Assembly (NCBI GenBank): GCA_025084515.1 | Contig: JAJAGP010000226.1 | Span: 505,501-569,500, forward strand | Length of the DNA: 64,000 nt | Source: Ancistrus triradiatus | Taxonomy: Eukaryota > Chordata > Actinopteri > Siluriformes > Loricariidae | Direction of reading: 5' to 3' | Part shown: positions 41,070 to 52,085 of the stretch, piece after piece | Position numbering within the stretch: the first letter of the stretch is position 1 | Layout: each line of letters starts with the position of its first letter | Translations under genes and position numbers: made by a program | The notes under the pieces: generated by a model | Told to the model about the DNA's origin: nothing | What the model saw: only the letters and a program-made list of their open reading frames with translations | Database searches by the model: none

Positions 41070-41262
41070 CATTTGTGCCTAGTGGTTAAGATACTGGACT
41101 ATGGATCAGAAGGTCCAGATTCAAATCCCACCTCTGCCAAGCTGCCACCGTTGGGTCCTTGAGCAAGACCCTTAATCCACAATTGCTTGGATTGTAAGAC
41201 TGTATCAATTGTAAGTCGCTCTGGATAAGGGCGTCTGCTAAATGCTGTAAATGTGAATGTCA
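41070..41262 (+). mobile_element. tRNA-derived SINE (V-SINE-like)
   Basis: 'tgcctagtggttaagatact', 'caaatcccacctctgccaag', 'gttgggtccttgag', 'taagtcgctctggataaggg', 'cgtctgctaaatgctgtaaa'. A second short SINE-tail fragment lies just upstream (41023-41041). Confidence 0.9.
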
Positions 41263-41264
41263 AT

Positions 41265-41525
41265 TCTTCAGAATCAAATCTAATTGTTCTACAACTAACC
41301 AAGCCAGCCGGTGATGGTGGCAAGAAAAAACTCCTAGAGAAGAAGAAGGTAAAAATCACGAAAGGAAGCCAAATGAGAAGAGCTCACATTTCAACTTATG
41401 TGTGGTCCAATTGGAGTGGGGTTAAGAGGAAATTGTGTTGATTTCATTTCACGCTGAGCTATTCATTTAGACGTTGTCTGTGTACACACGGATCTGGGTT
41501 TGGGGCATTCTGGTTTGGACTTGCA
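41265..41525 (-). repeat. LINE-tail-like repeat, inverse copy B
   Basis: Homologous to 40525-40830 (see there), directly following the SINE. Confidence 0.6.
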
Positions 41526-42232
41526 CAGACTGAAGAATTTCCAGAGAACAGTTTTAGTGCCAACAAAAGAATTTAGCCGTGCAGCCATCTATCTGCCAGT
41601 TCATCCAAACACACCTAAATCCAGATGTGTGTGTGCGCTGGATTCTTTCCTTCAGAGTCTGGGAGAGAGAGTCAGAGAGAGAGCGAGAGCACACCTCTAT
41701 CCTAACATTAAAGTGCCCTGAGCCTCCAGGATTGACAGGAGAAAAGAAAAGCCAATGTGTGTGCGCCTGCTTTTGAAGTCATTGATTTAAACCTGTAATG
41801 ACAGACTTGTGACTGATGCAAGTGCTGCGTCTGCTCTCTCTGGATCCGTCTGGATTTCCTGTTATCTGCCGGAGCACACATGAATCAGCTCTTTTTCTTC
41901 ATGGCGCTGGAGCTTCACATCATATTAATTGTTCAAGGAAACAGCTGCTGAACACGGCATCTGTTGGATTAAGACACAATGCTTACGTTGACATGCGCAG
42001 TGTTATGCGCTGCCTAAATGGCATAAGGATAAAACGGGCCTGGTAACGGGCAAGTCCAGTGTTACATATCAGATGTTTTGACACGGTGTCAACAAACATA
42101 AGCGAGTAGGAATAAAAAAAAACGCAATGTGTTTTTTAACGACTGAAATACGTTCTGTGAAACAGGTCATAGCCTTTTAAGGCTACTGTAATATAAAGGG
42201 GATTTTCACAAGAAACCTAGGCAAACGATACG

Positions 42233-43828
42233 TACAGTGGGACAAAAAAGTATTTAGTCAGCCACTGATTGTGCAAGTTCTCCTACTTAGAAAGATGAGA
42301 GAGGTCTGTAATTTTCAACGTAGGTACACCAACTACGAGAGACAAAATGAGAAAAAAAATCCAGGAAATCACATTGTAGGATTGTTAAAGAATTTAATTG
42401 TAAATCATGGTGGAAAATAAGTATTTGGTCACCCACAAACAAGCAAGATTTCTGGCTCTCACAGACCTGTAACTTCTTCTTTAAGAAACTCTTCTGTCCT
42501 CCACTCGTTACCTGTATTAATGGCACCTGTTTGACCTCGTTATCTGTATAAAAGACACCTGTCCACAGCCTCCAACAGTCAGACTCCAAACTCAACCATG
42601 GCCAAGACCAAAGAGCTGTCGAAGGACACCAGGAAGAAAATTGTAGACCTGCCAGCAGGCTGGGAAGAGTGAATCTACAATAGGCAAGCAGGTTGGTGTG
42701 AATAAATCAACTGTGGGAGCAATTGTAAGAAAATGGAAGACATACAAGACCATTGATAATCTCCCTCGATCTGGGGCTTCACGCAAGATCTCATCCCGTG
42801 GCGTCAAAATGATCATGAGAACGGTGAGCAAAAATCCCAGAACTACACGGAGGGACCTGATGAATGACCTGCAGAGAGCTGGGACCAAAGTAACAAGGCT
42901 ACCGTCAGTAACGCACTATGTCGAGAGGGACTCCGATCCTGCAGTGCCAGGCGTGTCCCCCTGCTTAAGCCAGTACATGTTCAGGCCCGTCTGAAGTTTG
43001 CCAGAGAGCATATGGATGATCCAGAAGAGGATTGGGAGAATATCATGTGGTCAGATGAAACCAAAATAGAACTTTTTGGTAAAAACTCAACTCGCCGTGT
43101 TTGGAGGAAGAAGAATGCTGAGTTGCATCCAAAGAACATCATACCTACTGTGAAGCATGGGGGTGGAAACATCATGCTTTGGGGCTGTTTTTCTGCAGAG
43201 GGGACAGGACGACTGATCCGTGTTAAGGGAAGAATGAACGGGGCCATGTATTGTGAGATTTTAAGCCAAAACCTCCTTCCATCAGTGAGAGATGGAACGT
43301 GGCTGGGTCTGCCAGCATGACTATGATCCCAAACACACCGATCGGGTAATGAAGGAGTGGCTCCGTAAAAAGAATTTCAAGGTCCTGGAGTGGCCTAGCC
43401 AGCCTCCAGACCTCAACCCCATAGAAAATGTGTGGAGGGAGTTGAAAGTCCGTGTTGCCCAGTGACAGCCCCAAAACATCACTGCTCTAGAGGAGATCTG
43501 CATGGAGGAATGGGCCAAAATACCAGCTACAGTGTGTGCCGACCTGGTGACAACTTACAGGAAACGTTTGACCTCTGTGATTGCCAACAAAGGTTATGTT
43601 ACAAAGTAATGACTTGAACTTTTGTTATTGACCAAATACTTATTTTCCAGCATAATTTATAATTAAATTCTTTAAAAATCCTATAATGTGATTTCCTGGA
43701 TTTTTTTCTCATTTTGTCTCTCATAGTTGAAGTGTAGCTATGATGAAAATTACAGACCTCTCTCATCTTTCTAAGTAGGAGAACTTGCACAATCAGTGGC
43801 TGACTAAATACTTTTTTGCCCCACTGTA
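42233..43828 (+). mobile_element. Tc1-like family 1, full-length (1,596 bp)
   Basis: Complete element with both ends: tacagtgggacaaaaaagta and tacttttttgccccactgta, TA at each border. It is the size expected for fish Tc1 elements and encloses the transposase pseudogene below. It is the reference copy for the deletions at 11463 and 17274 and the solo end at 50262. Confidence 0.95.
42598..43609 (+). pseudogene. Tc1-like transposase, frameshifted
   Basis: Starts MAKTKELSKDTRKKIVDL, then a frameshift near 42655. Continues with helix-turn-helix parts (GVNKSTVGAIVRKWK, SGASRKIS), a second frameshift near 42900, MDDPEEDWENIMWSDETKIELFG (first catalytic Asp), KHGGGNIMLWGCFS, a break before QHDYDPKHT (second Asp), and WPSQPPDLNPIENVW (third, Glu), then a stop in place of a residue before QNITALEE. 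All DDE landmarks are present but the frame is broken several times, so it is inactive. Confidence 0.93.
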
Positions 43829-46319
43829 GATGTGTCAGAGGTACCGCTGAAAACACAAGCGACTGATGAGCGATTCCGACGACTGAAGATCAGCCAGATG
43901 ATATGAACCAGTTTATATAGTTGGAGGTCAGAGAGAATATACAGGCAGTGGGGGCACAAACAAAGAAGTAGTACTTAATAGGACAGGTACATACACTTAC
44001 GAACACGAGTAACTTACATAAGAAAGTCTCTAAACACATCAACCAAGTTAGAATCCAAACGTGCGCTAACAAGCGAGCACACGAAGAGTTACGTACACAT
44101 ACTCAAACACGATTAATGGACGTCCCGCCCTTAAACTCCCGCCTCTGCTCGTGGATGCACAGGGTTGATTGGCTGTTGAGATGACAACATCCAGATTTTT
44201 ATTTCCTATAATAATTCATTATAATTGTCAAGACCTTGGTTGTTGAACTGAATGGACATTAATCGGATAGTCATTAAATAATCTCATCTGTATATTTATA
44301 TACCATAATGAAGTTTTGCCTGTTCATTAGAGATATTGGCAGATATTTTAAAAAGGCACTTACGCAAATAAATCTTGGACTAATTAAATATGTATGAATC
44401 TAAAACCTTACCTTTGAAAGATGCCACAATTCGCTCAGGTGGCACAGCAGTCAAAGACCACGGGTGATTCTGGTTTGAATCTTGGTAGTGCACCTCAACC
44501 AGGTTGGGTGTCACATGGCACAAAATAATCGGAGGTCAGTCGGGGAATCATCGTCTGGTGGTATAACAGCGATCACCCTTGCAGCCAGAGAAGAGGACGG
44601 ATAAAGACGTAAGTGCGAGTTGTTGGAGATTCATTAGACGACATGGTTCAAATACAAGCGAAGACAAATGTGGAAACGCAGACAAGATACAGGACTGAGT
44701 GTAAACAGATAGACCCTAAATGGCTAGGCTAACACAAACAGATGCTAACAGGCCAGGCTTCCACAAAGTGAAACATATAGTGACTAATAGGCTAGGCTAA
44801 CAATAATGAGACAGAGAGCTAGTATATACACGCTGATAACACAGGGACAATAAAGTCTCAAACTATGATAAACACAATACTACACAGGGCTAGCCTCTAA
44901 ACAGGAAAGCACAGAACTAAACACTAACAGAGGAATACCTGCTAGTACACAAAAAGACAGGATTAAATACACAAAATAGGACCAGGAACCTGGATCCAAA
45001 ACACAACATAGACTGAGTAGGTCAAATAAAGTGACAATGTCTGAGGCAGTTCTGTAATTGGCATAATGCTAATCAGTAATGAGAAGGTGTTTGGTTCGAA
45101 ATGAGTGGCAGCTGATTTGAACAACATATTTATTGTTACAGAAGTCACTACACTTGGTTGTCCCTTAATTAAGGGTATTTTTGTGTAATATGTCTTTTCT
45201 ACCAACACATCTAACATTGTTTTTATTCTTCTCAGCTTCCTGTGTTGCCACTGTCACAACGAACAGTTTGTCACATGCTAGCTAGTTAAAACAAAGTGAA
45301 AATGGAAATTGTGTAGTTTGCATAGTTAGCCTGATGGTAATCAGTGGTTATTGTTCACAGCTTTGTGTTTTTTCACAGTCACTATGAACAACATGCCAGT
45401 TAACTAATTTAGATGGCAATATGTTAAACAAGTCAATATTTTAAACAAGCAATTAGCATGATGCAAAACGGGATGGAGGCCGCCATGTTTACCAGGGTTT
45501 CATTTACAAATAGCTGCATCACGCCGAGTGTTTGCTGTGTGCCAGCTATCTGAATAAAGTAATGCTATTTTTGTTAATATTATCACCCTATGCCCTTCCT
45601 TCCATTAATTGGGTTAAGAACATATTAGCTTTTCTTTAGTGAAACTTATGTAAACGTGGATTTTTGACTTTTTTAAGTGTATGCAATGTTACTCTCATTA
45701 GAACAAAAACTGAATTGTTCCAAAAAGTAATGCTCTTCTGTAGGATTCTGGCGTGCAGTTTGCGTGATGTTAATCTCTGGTCCGAAGCTGTATGCATCAC
45801 ATTTTTCATTGTGTATATATATACACAGCCTTCACGCATTGACGCGAGTGGAAAATATATATACGTTTTCCGTTTTGCACGAAATGATACTTTAATATCA
45901 CTCTAAGCCTGCTAAGTCGTTTTGTGCTTTCAGTCTTCCCTCGCATTCGAGTTAATGACAGATTAATTATATTTCATCTGTGCAAAGTAAAAGAATTCGG
46001 CTCCGAGTGGATGAATGAGCACGTTATGATCTGCCCCGCTACACAAACCACCCACGCACAACGCTCTTGCACGCACACTGTATTCACGAGCTACGGCGCA
46101 GTACGCCTGCACCTAACAACTCGAAATAAAGCATGCAATTATCAAAAACATAAGTGTGCATTCCTTTGTCCCGGCGAAATTCCACCGGAACAGAAACAGA
46201 AGTCACTTGGCTGGGTCAATTCATGTAATATAAGCCACCAATCCACAATTCAAAAAGTAACTTTGACCCAGTCAAGTCATTTCATGGCGGTTTTTGTAAT
46301 TAAACTGTGCCTTTTTAAC
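43829..46319. other. Intergenic, no gene seen
   Basis: Contains a tRNA-like SINE head (44430-44600) and otherwise AT-rich unique-looking sequence. A 172-codon open frame at 45924-46442 runs into a SINE and shows no domain. Confidence 0.65.
44430..44600 (+). repeat. tRNA-like SINE, second family
   Basis: 'ttcgctcaggtggcacagca' (A-box-like) and 'ctggtttgaatctt' (B-box-like), followed by 'caaccaggttgggtgtc'. Related to 32105-32220. Confidence 0.55.
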
Positions 46320-46445
46320 TATGTCTTTGGAATGTGGGAGGAAACCCAAGGTGAGGCAGGGAGAACATGCAAACTCCACACCAGCAGTGGCCTGGCTGGG
46401 ACTCGAACCAGGGTCTTTGGAGCTGTGAGACTACAATGCTGACCA
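46320..46445 (-). mobile_element. DANA-like SINE, 5' part
   Basis: Antisense: 'gtctttggaatgtgggagga', 'agggagaacatgcaaactcc', 'ctgggactcgaaccagggtc', 'tgagactacaatgctgacca'. Confidence 0.8.
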
Positions 46446-46851
46446 CCCACAAAGGATAAACTGTGGTACTGAATGGTCATGACTGATCTGTATTCATTTG
46501 TTCCCTACAGAGTTTGTGCTACTTTCTTTTTGTATATAAATCAGAGACACCAGATTCTAAAAACAATACCAGGTAACAGAGCAGACACGTGAGGCTAGTC
46601 TCTGAATTATACGTCATGTGTATCAGTGCTGAGGTTACAGCTATGTGGCTGCACTCCTTTTGTCGTGGATAAGCTCTAATTGCACCATAAACACACAAGA
46701 TTTGTACCAACCTGAACAACTAGGTGGCTTACAGGCCACGCTTTTTAAGTAAGAAGTGATATTCTGGCAGCAGACAAATGCTGAGACGGCAAATCGTTCA
46801 GCTGAAGTAGCTTGAGTAATATATAGATACGTCTTTAGATACCATACAGAT

Positions 46852-47045
46852 ATACACTGCCTGGCCTTAACTAAGCAAATAGTTACATAGCTTAAAAAAA
46901 TAAATAAATAAAGAGCCTCCCATCAGATAATCACTGCATGGTGATTATGTTTCAGCTGTCAACAAGTTCTTTAATCCTAACTGATGCAGGGAGTAGCTTC
47001 TCATTTGTTAAACAACCATGTCCAAAGACATATCCTGTGGTCGTG
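46852..47045 (+). mobile_element. Tc1-like family 3, terminal fragment
   Basis: 'acactgcctggccttaacta', 'agcaaatagttacatag' and 'cagataatcactgcatggtg' match 6969-7130. It ends where the family 2 element begins. Confidence 0.6.
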
Positions 47046-47243
47046 GAAAATGATCCAATATTACATATTAGTGAGTGGCAAAAGTATGTGAACCTCTAGG
47101 ATTAGCAGTTAATTTAAAAGTGAAATTAGAGTCAGGTGTTTTCAAAGTTTTCAAATGCCAATCAGGTGTGAGTGGGCACCCTGTTTTATTTAAAGAACAG
47201 GGATCTAAGTCTGCTCTTCACAACCCGTTTGTGGAAGTGTATC

Positions 47244-48461
47244 ATGGCACGAACAAAGGAGATTTCTGAGGACCTCAGAAAAAGAGATGTTGATGCTCAT
47301 CAGGCTGGAAAAGGTTACAAAACCATATCTAAAGAGTTTGGCCTCCACCAATCCACAGTCAGACAGATTGTGTACAAATGGAGGAAATTCAAGACCATTG
47401 TTACCCTCCCCAGGAGTGGTCGACCAACACAGATCACTCCAAGAGCAAGGCGTGTCATAGTTGGTGAGGTCACAAAGGACCCCAGGGTAACTTTAGAGCC
47501 ACTGAAGGCCTCTCTCACATTGGCTGATGTTAATGTTCATGAGTCCACCATCAGAAGAACACTGAACAACAATGGTGTGCATGGCAGGGGTGCAAGGAGA
47601 AAGCCACTGCTCTCCAAAAAGAACATTGCTGCTCGTCTGCAGTTTGCTAAAGATCACGTGGCTAAAGATCAGAAGGCTATTGGAAGAATGTTTTGTTGGA
47701 CAGATGAGACAAAATAAACCTTTTTGTTTTAAAAGAAAAGCGTTATGTTTGGAGAAAGGAAAACACTGCATTTCAGAATGAGAACCTTACCCCTGTGGTA
47801 GTTTAGTGGCTAAGGGACTGGACTATGGACCAAAAGGTCCAGGGTTCAAATCCCACCTCTGCCAAGCTGCCACTGTTGGGTCCTTGAGCAAGGCCCTTAA
47901 CCCACAATTTCTTGGATTGTAAGATTTTATCACTTGTAAGTCGCTCTGGATAAGGGCGTCTGCTAAATGCTGTAAATGTAAATGTAAATCTGTGAAACAT
48001 GGTGGTGGTAGGATCACGGTTTGGGCTTGTTTTGCTGAATCTGTGCAGGACGGCTTGCCATCATTGATGGAATAATGAATTCTGAATGATATCAGAGAAT
48101 TCTAAAGGAAAATGTCAGGACATCTGTCCATGAACTGAATCTCAGGAGAAGGTGGGTCATGCAGCAAGACAGCCACAATGAGCACAAAAGTCGTTCTACC
48201 AAAGAATGGTTACAGAAGAATAAAGTTCATGTTTTGAAATGGCCAAGTCAAAGTCCTGACCTTAATCCAATCGAAATGTTGTGGAAGGACCTGAAGCGAG
48301 CAGCTAATGTGAGGAAACCCACCAACATCCCAGAGTTGAAGCTGTTCTGTACGGAGGAATGGGCTAAAATTCCTCCAAGCCGGTGTGCAGGACTGATCAG
48401 CAGCTACAGGAAACGTTTAGCTGCAGTTATTGCTGCACAGGGGGGTCACACCAGATACTGA
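47244..48461 (+). pseudogene. Tc1-like transposase, interrupted
   Basis: ATG at 47244 opens a clean frame of 158 codons: MARTKEISEDLRKRDVDAHQ, helix-turn-helix (GLHQSTVRQIVYKWR), GRPTQITPRARR (AT-hook-like GRP), STIRRTLNNNGVHG. It ends in a stop right at WTDETK, just past the first catalytic Asp. The SINE at 47790-47988 then splits it. The C-terminal part (48159-48461) has MQQDSHNEHKS and WPSQSPDLNPIEMLWKDLKR and a natural stop. Inactive. Confidence 0.93.
47790..47988 (+). mobile_element. tRNA-derived SINE nested in Tc1 element
   Basis: Complete SINE between 'aatgagaacctta' and 'tctgtgaaacatggtggtgg'. The uninterrupted relative in intron 25 (antisense near 36200) joins these as aagaaccttatcccatctgtgaaa-type sequence, so about 5 bp were lost or altered at insertion. 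Confidence 0.92.
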
Positions 48462-48814
48462 AAGCATAGGTTCACATACTTTTGCCACTCACTAATATGT
48501 AATATTGGATCATTTTCCTCAATAAATAAATGACCAAGTATAATATTTTGGTATTATTTGTTTAACTGGGTTCTCTTTATCTACTTTTAGGACTTGTGTG
48601 AAAATCTGATGATGCTTTAGGTCATATTTATGCAGAAATATAGAAAGTTCTAAAAGGTTCACAAACTTTCAAGCACTACTGTACTCCTAGGCAAAAAAAC
48701 AATTCACCATGAAACTATTGTCATGTTCAACATTTACTCACCTGTGATAAAACTGAATGGAACTGTTCACTGAATGGATCATGTCGACTTTGTAGGTACA
48801 ATAACAGACAATAT

Positions 48815-48929
48815 ACAATCCAAGCAACTGACAGTTAAGAGCTTTGTTCAAGGGCCCAACAGCAGCTTGCTGGGTCTTTAACCCTGGACCTTCTTAATAG
48901 TCCCGTACCTTAACTACTGTGTCACCGAC
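48815..48929 (-). mobile_element. Diverged tRNA-derived SINE
   Basis: Antisense: 'acaatccaagcaactgacag', 'tcaagggcccaacagcagct', 'aaccctggaccttcttaata'. Lacks the tail. Confidence 0.8.
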
Positions 48930-49700
48930 AGTTCCATATGTATATGCAATTATACACACACAGTAGTAGAATATATAAGTTATAATGAGAAATTGTGTGG
49001 CTGTCAATACTATACTGTGGTTGTATTTGACATCCTGTCTGTAGTGTGTGTGGTGTGGTCTGTTGTGTGATACCCCCATATACACATTTGTGTTACTGTA
49101 TCCACATAATGTCCATTGACAATTTGGTTTTAGCAGAAATGCACTTTGGTTCAGAGAAATGTAGATTTTTCTTTTGTACATTTTCCTTTGGTTTCATGCA
49201 GACACGCACAGACTCCATCACACTAACCTGGTGGGGACGTTCAATAGAGGGAGAGGTCCTGGGTTCGATCCCCAGGTGGAGCAACCGTGGTCCTCTCTGT
49301 GTGTGTATATATATAAGTTGCAGTTTCTGTTGAAAACTGTACGTTTTCCTCAGTACAGTTCTATCACACACTCACAGACACTTTATGGAATGGCAGGATC
49401 CACGGTTTTAGGTAAGCCTGACTCCAGGAGACCTTAACTTCATGTAAGACATTGTGTGTTTCTGTTGTCTGTGTGTATTTTAAACACTGTTCTTTTCATG
49501 TCCCATGAATCAAAGGAAAAATTGGCGGCTTGTATGAATAGCTTGTAGACTCTTAATCCGCAGTGTGTGTGTCTGTGTGTGTGTGTGTGTGTCTAGATCG
49601 TGGTTGACTACCAGACCAGTTGCCATTCCTTGGACAACTGTGCGAACATGTGAATGGCAGCTGTACACCTATCAATGAATTAATGTCTGTCTGGATAAAC

Positions 49701-49704
<4 letters not shown>

Positions 49705-49757
<53 letters not shown>
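49705..49757. repeat. (GT)n microsatellite
   Basis: About 26 GT units; a shorter run lies at 49563-49592. Confidence 0.97.
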
Positions 49758-49758
<1 letters not shown>

Positions 49759-50261
49759 CCTCATATCTTTTTTTTTTAGGTTGCTCTTTCAAAGCCATAA
49801 ACACCATTTGCTCCCCGATGTAATAAAAGAGATTGGCTTGGGAAAACAAATGTTTCCTCATCTGGCTTCCTTATTCCAAAAGCAGAGTTGGTCAGCCAAA
49901 AAAGGGGTTGGTACCTGAAGCCTTTCGCTGTTACTCCACACATCTACAGATCATTAATTATGTAAATACAAATTATACCATGCCCACACTGGCATTGACA
50001 TTTAGCAAATGTGTTTATCCAAAGCAACTTATAATCGATAATGCTAGAAGGTCCAACAGTGGAAGATTTGTGGAGGTCGTTTGTCACTTTATTTTGTTTT
50101 GTTCAGTAAGAAGTTGTAGTGTTGGAGTTTGAAAGCAAAAGACGTGCACACCTGTGTCGGTGTTGGAGGGGTTGAATATATTCTTTTCCACAAAAAGGGG
50201 GCGCTGCAGAAGTTTGGGAACCACTATATTAAGCTATTAAACATACACTGGAGTTCAAGGT

Positions 50262-50321
50262 TTTTCTAAGTAGGAGAACTTGCACAACCAGTGGCTGACT
50301 AAATACTTTTGCCCCACTGTA
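50262..50321 (+). mobile_element. Tc1-like family 1, solo 3' end
   Basis: 'tctaagtaggagaacttgca' 'caaccagtggctgactaaat' 'acttttgccccactgta' alone, with no other part of the element nearby. Confidence 0.85.
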
Positions 50322-51224
50322 ATTATATATGGTCATTATACCTTTACTGGATGTGTGCGCACGTGTCATTTCAGAGATGTTAGCACGATTTATTGAGTCA
50401 ATGCACTTTTTGCGTCGACAGTCTGTTGCTGTGACAGTGACTTCTTTTTCCGAAGGCTTATTTGAAATTCATGAGTGTCTGCTGTTACCCTCCCAGAGTC
50501 ACAGCAATCATTAAAGGAACTACATCGCGCACACACACATCAGTTATAATACACAGTTTAAACCTAGTAATTCTGACAGTACCGTATTCATATTAGATCC
50601 GACCCTCCCTATGAACAGCTATCATTAAATAACCTCTTCAATGACACCCTGTGTACCTGTCCTGTTCTGCGCCATAACTCCAGACGTGTGTCAGCTGAAG
50701 CAGACGTGGTGTTTATCTCGCTTAATGAACACTAGCGTGATAAGAAAACAAGTTCTACCATAATTAGATGGTGTTATGAGATTTGACATGTATATTGGTT
50801 AGCTGAAGCCATGGTTAAGTTGTGCATTTGTTGTATATACAAGGTTTGGACAAAATAACAGAAACACCACAAGAAAAACCAGCTTTGTGAGCAAATCACG
50901 AACACAAACACAGCTGCACAGGTGAGTTCTACATAGGTTTGCTGCCGATTAACAGCCTGTATCAAGTTTAAAGGAGATCTGACAATTAGCCCTTATATGA
51001 GGTTGAATGTAGACACTGAAGTGGCACTTAAAGTGTTGGCTCTGGAAGTGCTAGTAAAATCATACAGAGTAGAAACAAACACTGACTCGTCTGCTAGAAA
51101 ATCGACTAATCTGCTATTTTGTTAGGGATTTGGAGCCCTGACTCACATACTATAGAGTCTATACCACTAATTATCCTGATGACTGATTTCCAAGAATATT
51201 GATTTACCTGAACTCTCCTTTTCA

Positions 51225-52085
51225 AGCTCACAGATGTACCCCTGTTGGTCAACTCACCTAATGTAGAATCTAGAACACTGACCCCACCACTGATCTCACC
51301 AATGAAGTGACCAGGGAACCCTACACCAACCCCTCTGAACCTACCAATGGACCCAGCACAGGATCCACAGATGAACCTAACACTGAACCCTAACATTAAA
51401 CACACCTCTGAACCTACCAGTGGATCCACAACTGGATCCACCAATGAACTTGACACTAAATCTACCAATGAGCCCTCCACTGACCTAACAAATAAATCCC
51501 ACCAATGAAGCCACCACTGAACTCAACCCTGACCTCTCCACTCAACCCACCAATGAACCCACCTCTGACTGCACCAATGAACCCACTCATGTACCACTGA
51601 AACCACTGTACCAACCAATGGAGCCAGTACTAATCCCAATAGAACCCACCACTGAACTACCATTGACGTCTTCACTCTACCCACCAATGAGCTACCAATG
51701 AACCTGTTCACAGACTGCACCACTGAACCCACCCATATACCCAGCACTAATCCCACCACTGTACTCACCAATAACCCTACCAATGGGCCACTACTAAACC
51801 CAACAGAACCCACTACTGAACCACCCCTGACCCCTTTTCCCAACCCATCACTGAACTTACCACTGGATCCACCAATGAACCTAACACTAAACCTACCAAT
51901 GATCCCTCCACTGACCCCACAAGTAATCCCAACAGGATTTAAACCACCAATGAACCCACCCATATACCTAGCACTAATCTGACCACTGGATCCACCAATA
52001 AACCCACTTCTGGCTGCACCACTGAACTCAACACTGACCACTTCACTCAACCCACCAATGAATTCATAGCTGAACCACTACTGGA
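51225..52085 (+). repeat. Degenerate C-rich minisatellite (~12-bp theme)
   Basis: Endless variants of 'accaatgaaccc', 'accactgaaccc' and 'ggatccaccaatgaac'. Strong strand asymmetry: the + strand is A/C-rich. Generates long open frames on both strands (for example 51523-52050 minus, 51698-51982 plus) with repetitive composition, which I do not consider genes. Confidence 0.9.

Larger units (their letters stand above)
39251..42232. other. Intergenic, repeats only
   Basis: Holds a possible BED/hAT remnant (39980-40190), two inverse copies of the LINE-tail-like repeat (40525-40830, 41265-41525) and a SINE between them. 39300-39980 and 41530-42230 show no gene signal. Confidence 0.7.
47046..48685 (+). 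mobile_element. Tc1-like family 2, nearly complete, SINE-interrupted
   Basis: Starts inside the left end ('gaaaatgatccaatattaca'), lacking the outer ~150 bp, and runs to the right terminus 'tttcaagcactactgta'. Contains the best-preserved transposase of the window and a nested SINE. Confidence 0.93.
48686..51224. other. Intergenic, no gene seen
   Basis: Contains SINE fragments (48815-48929, 49997-50062), a tRNA-like string around 49230-49290, GT repeats and a solo Tc1 end. Otherwise AT-rich without coding signal. Confidence 0.65.

Noticed and set aside
45924..46442. 172-codon open frame on the plus strand
   Set aside because: No domain, no signal peptide, scattered Cys/His without pattern, and its end is a SINE read antisense (46320-46445).
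51523..52050. 175-codon open frame on the minus strand
   Set aside because: Composed entirely of the 12-bp-type repeat; composition follows the repeat, not a protein family.
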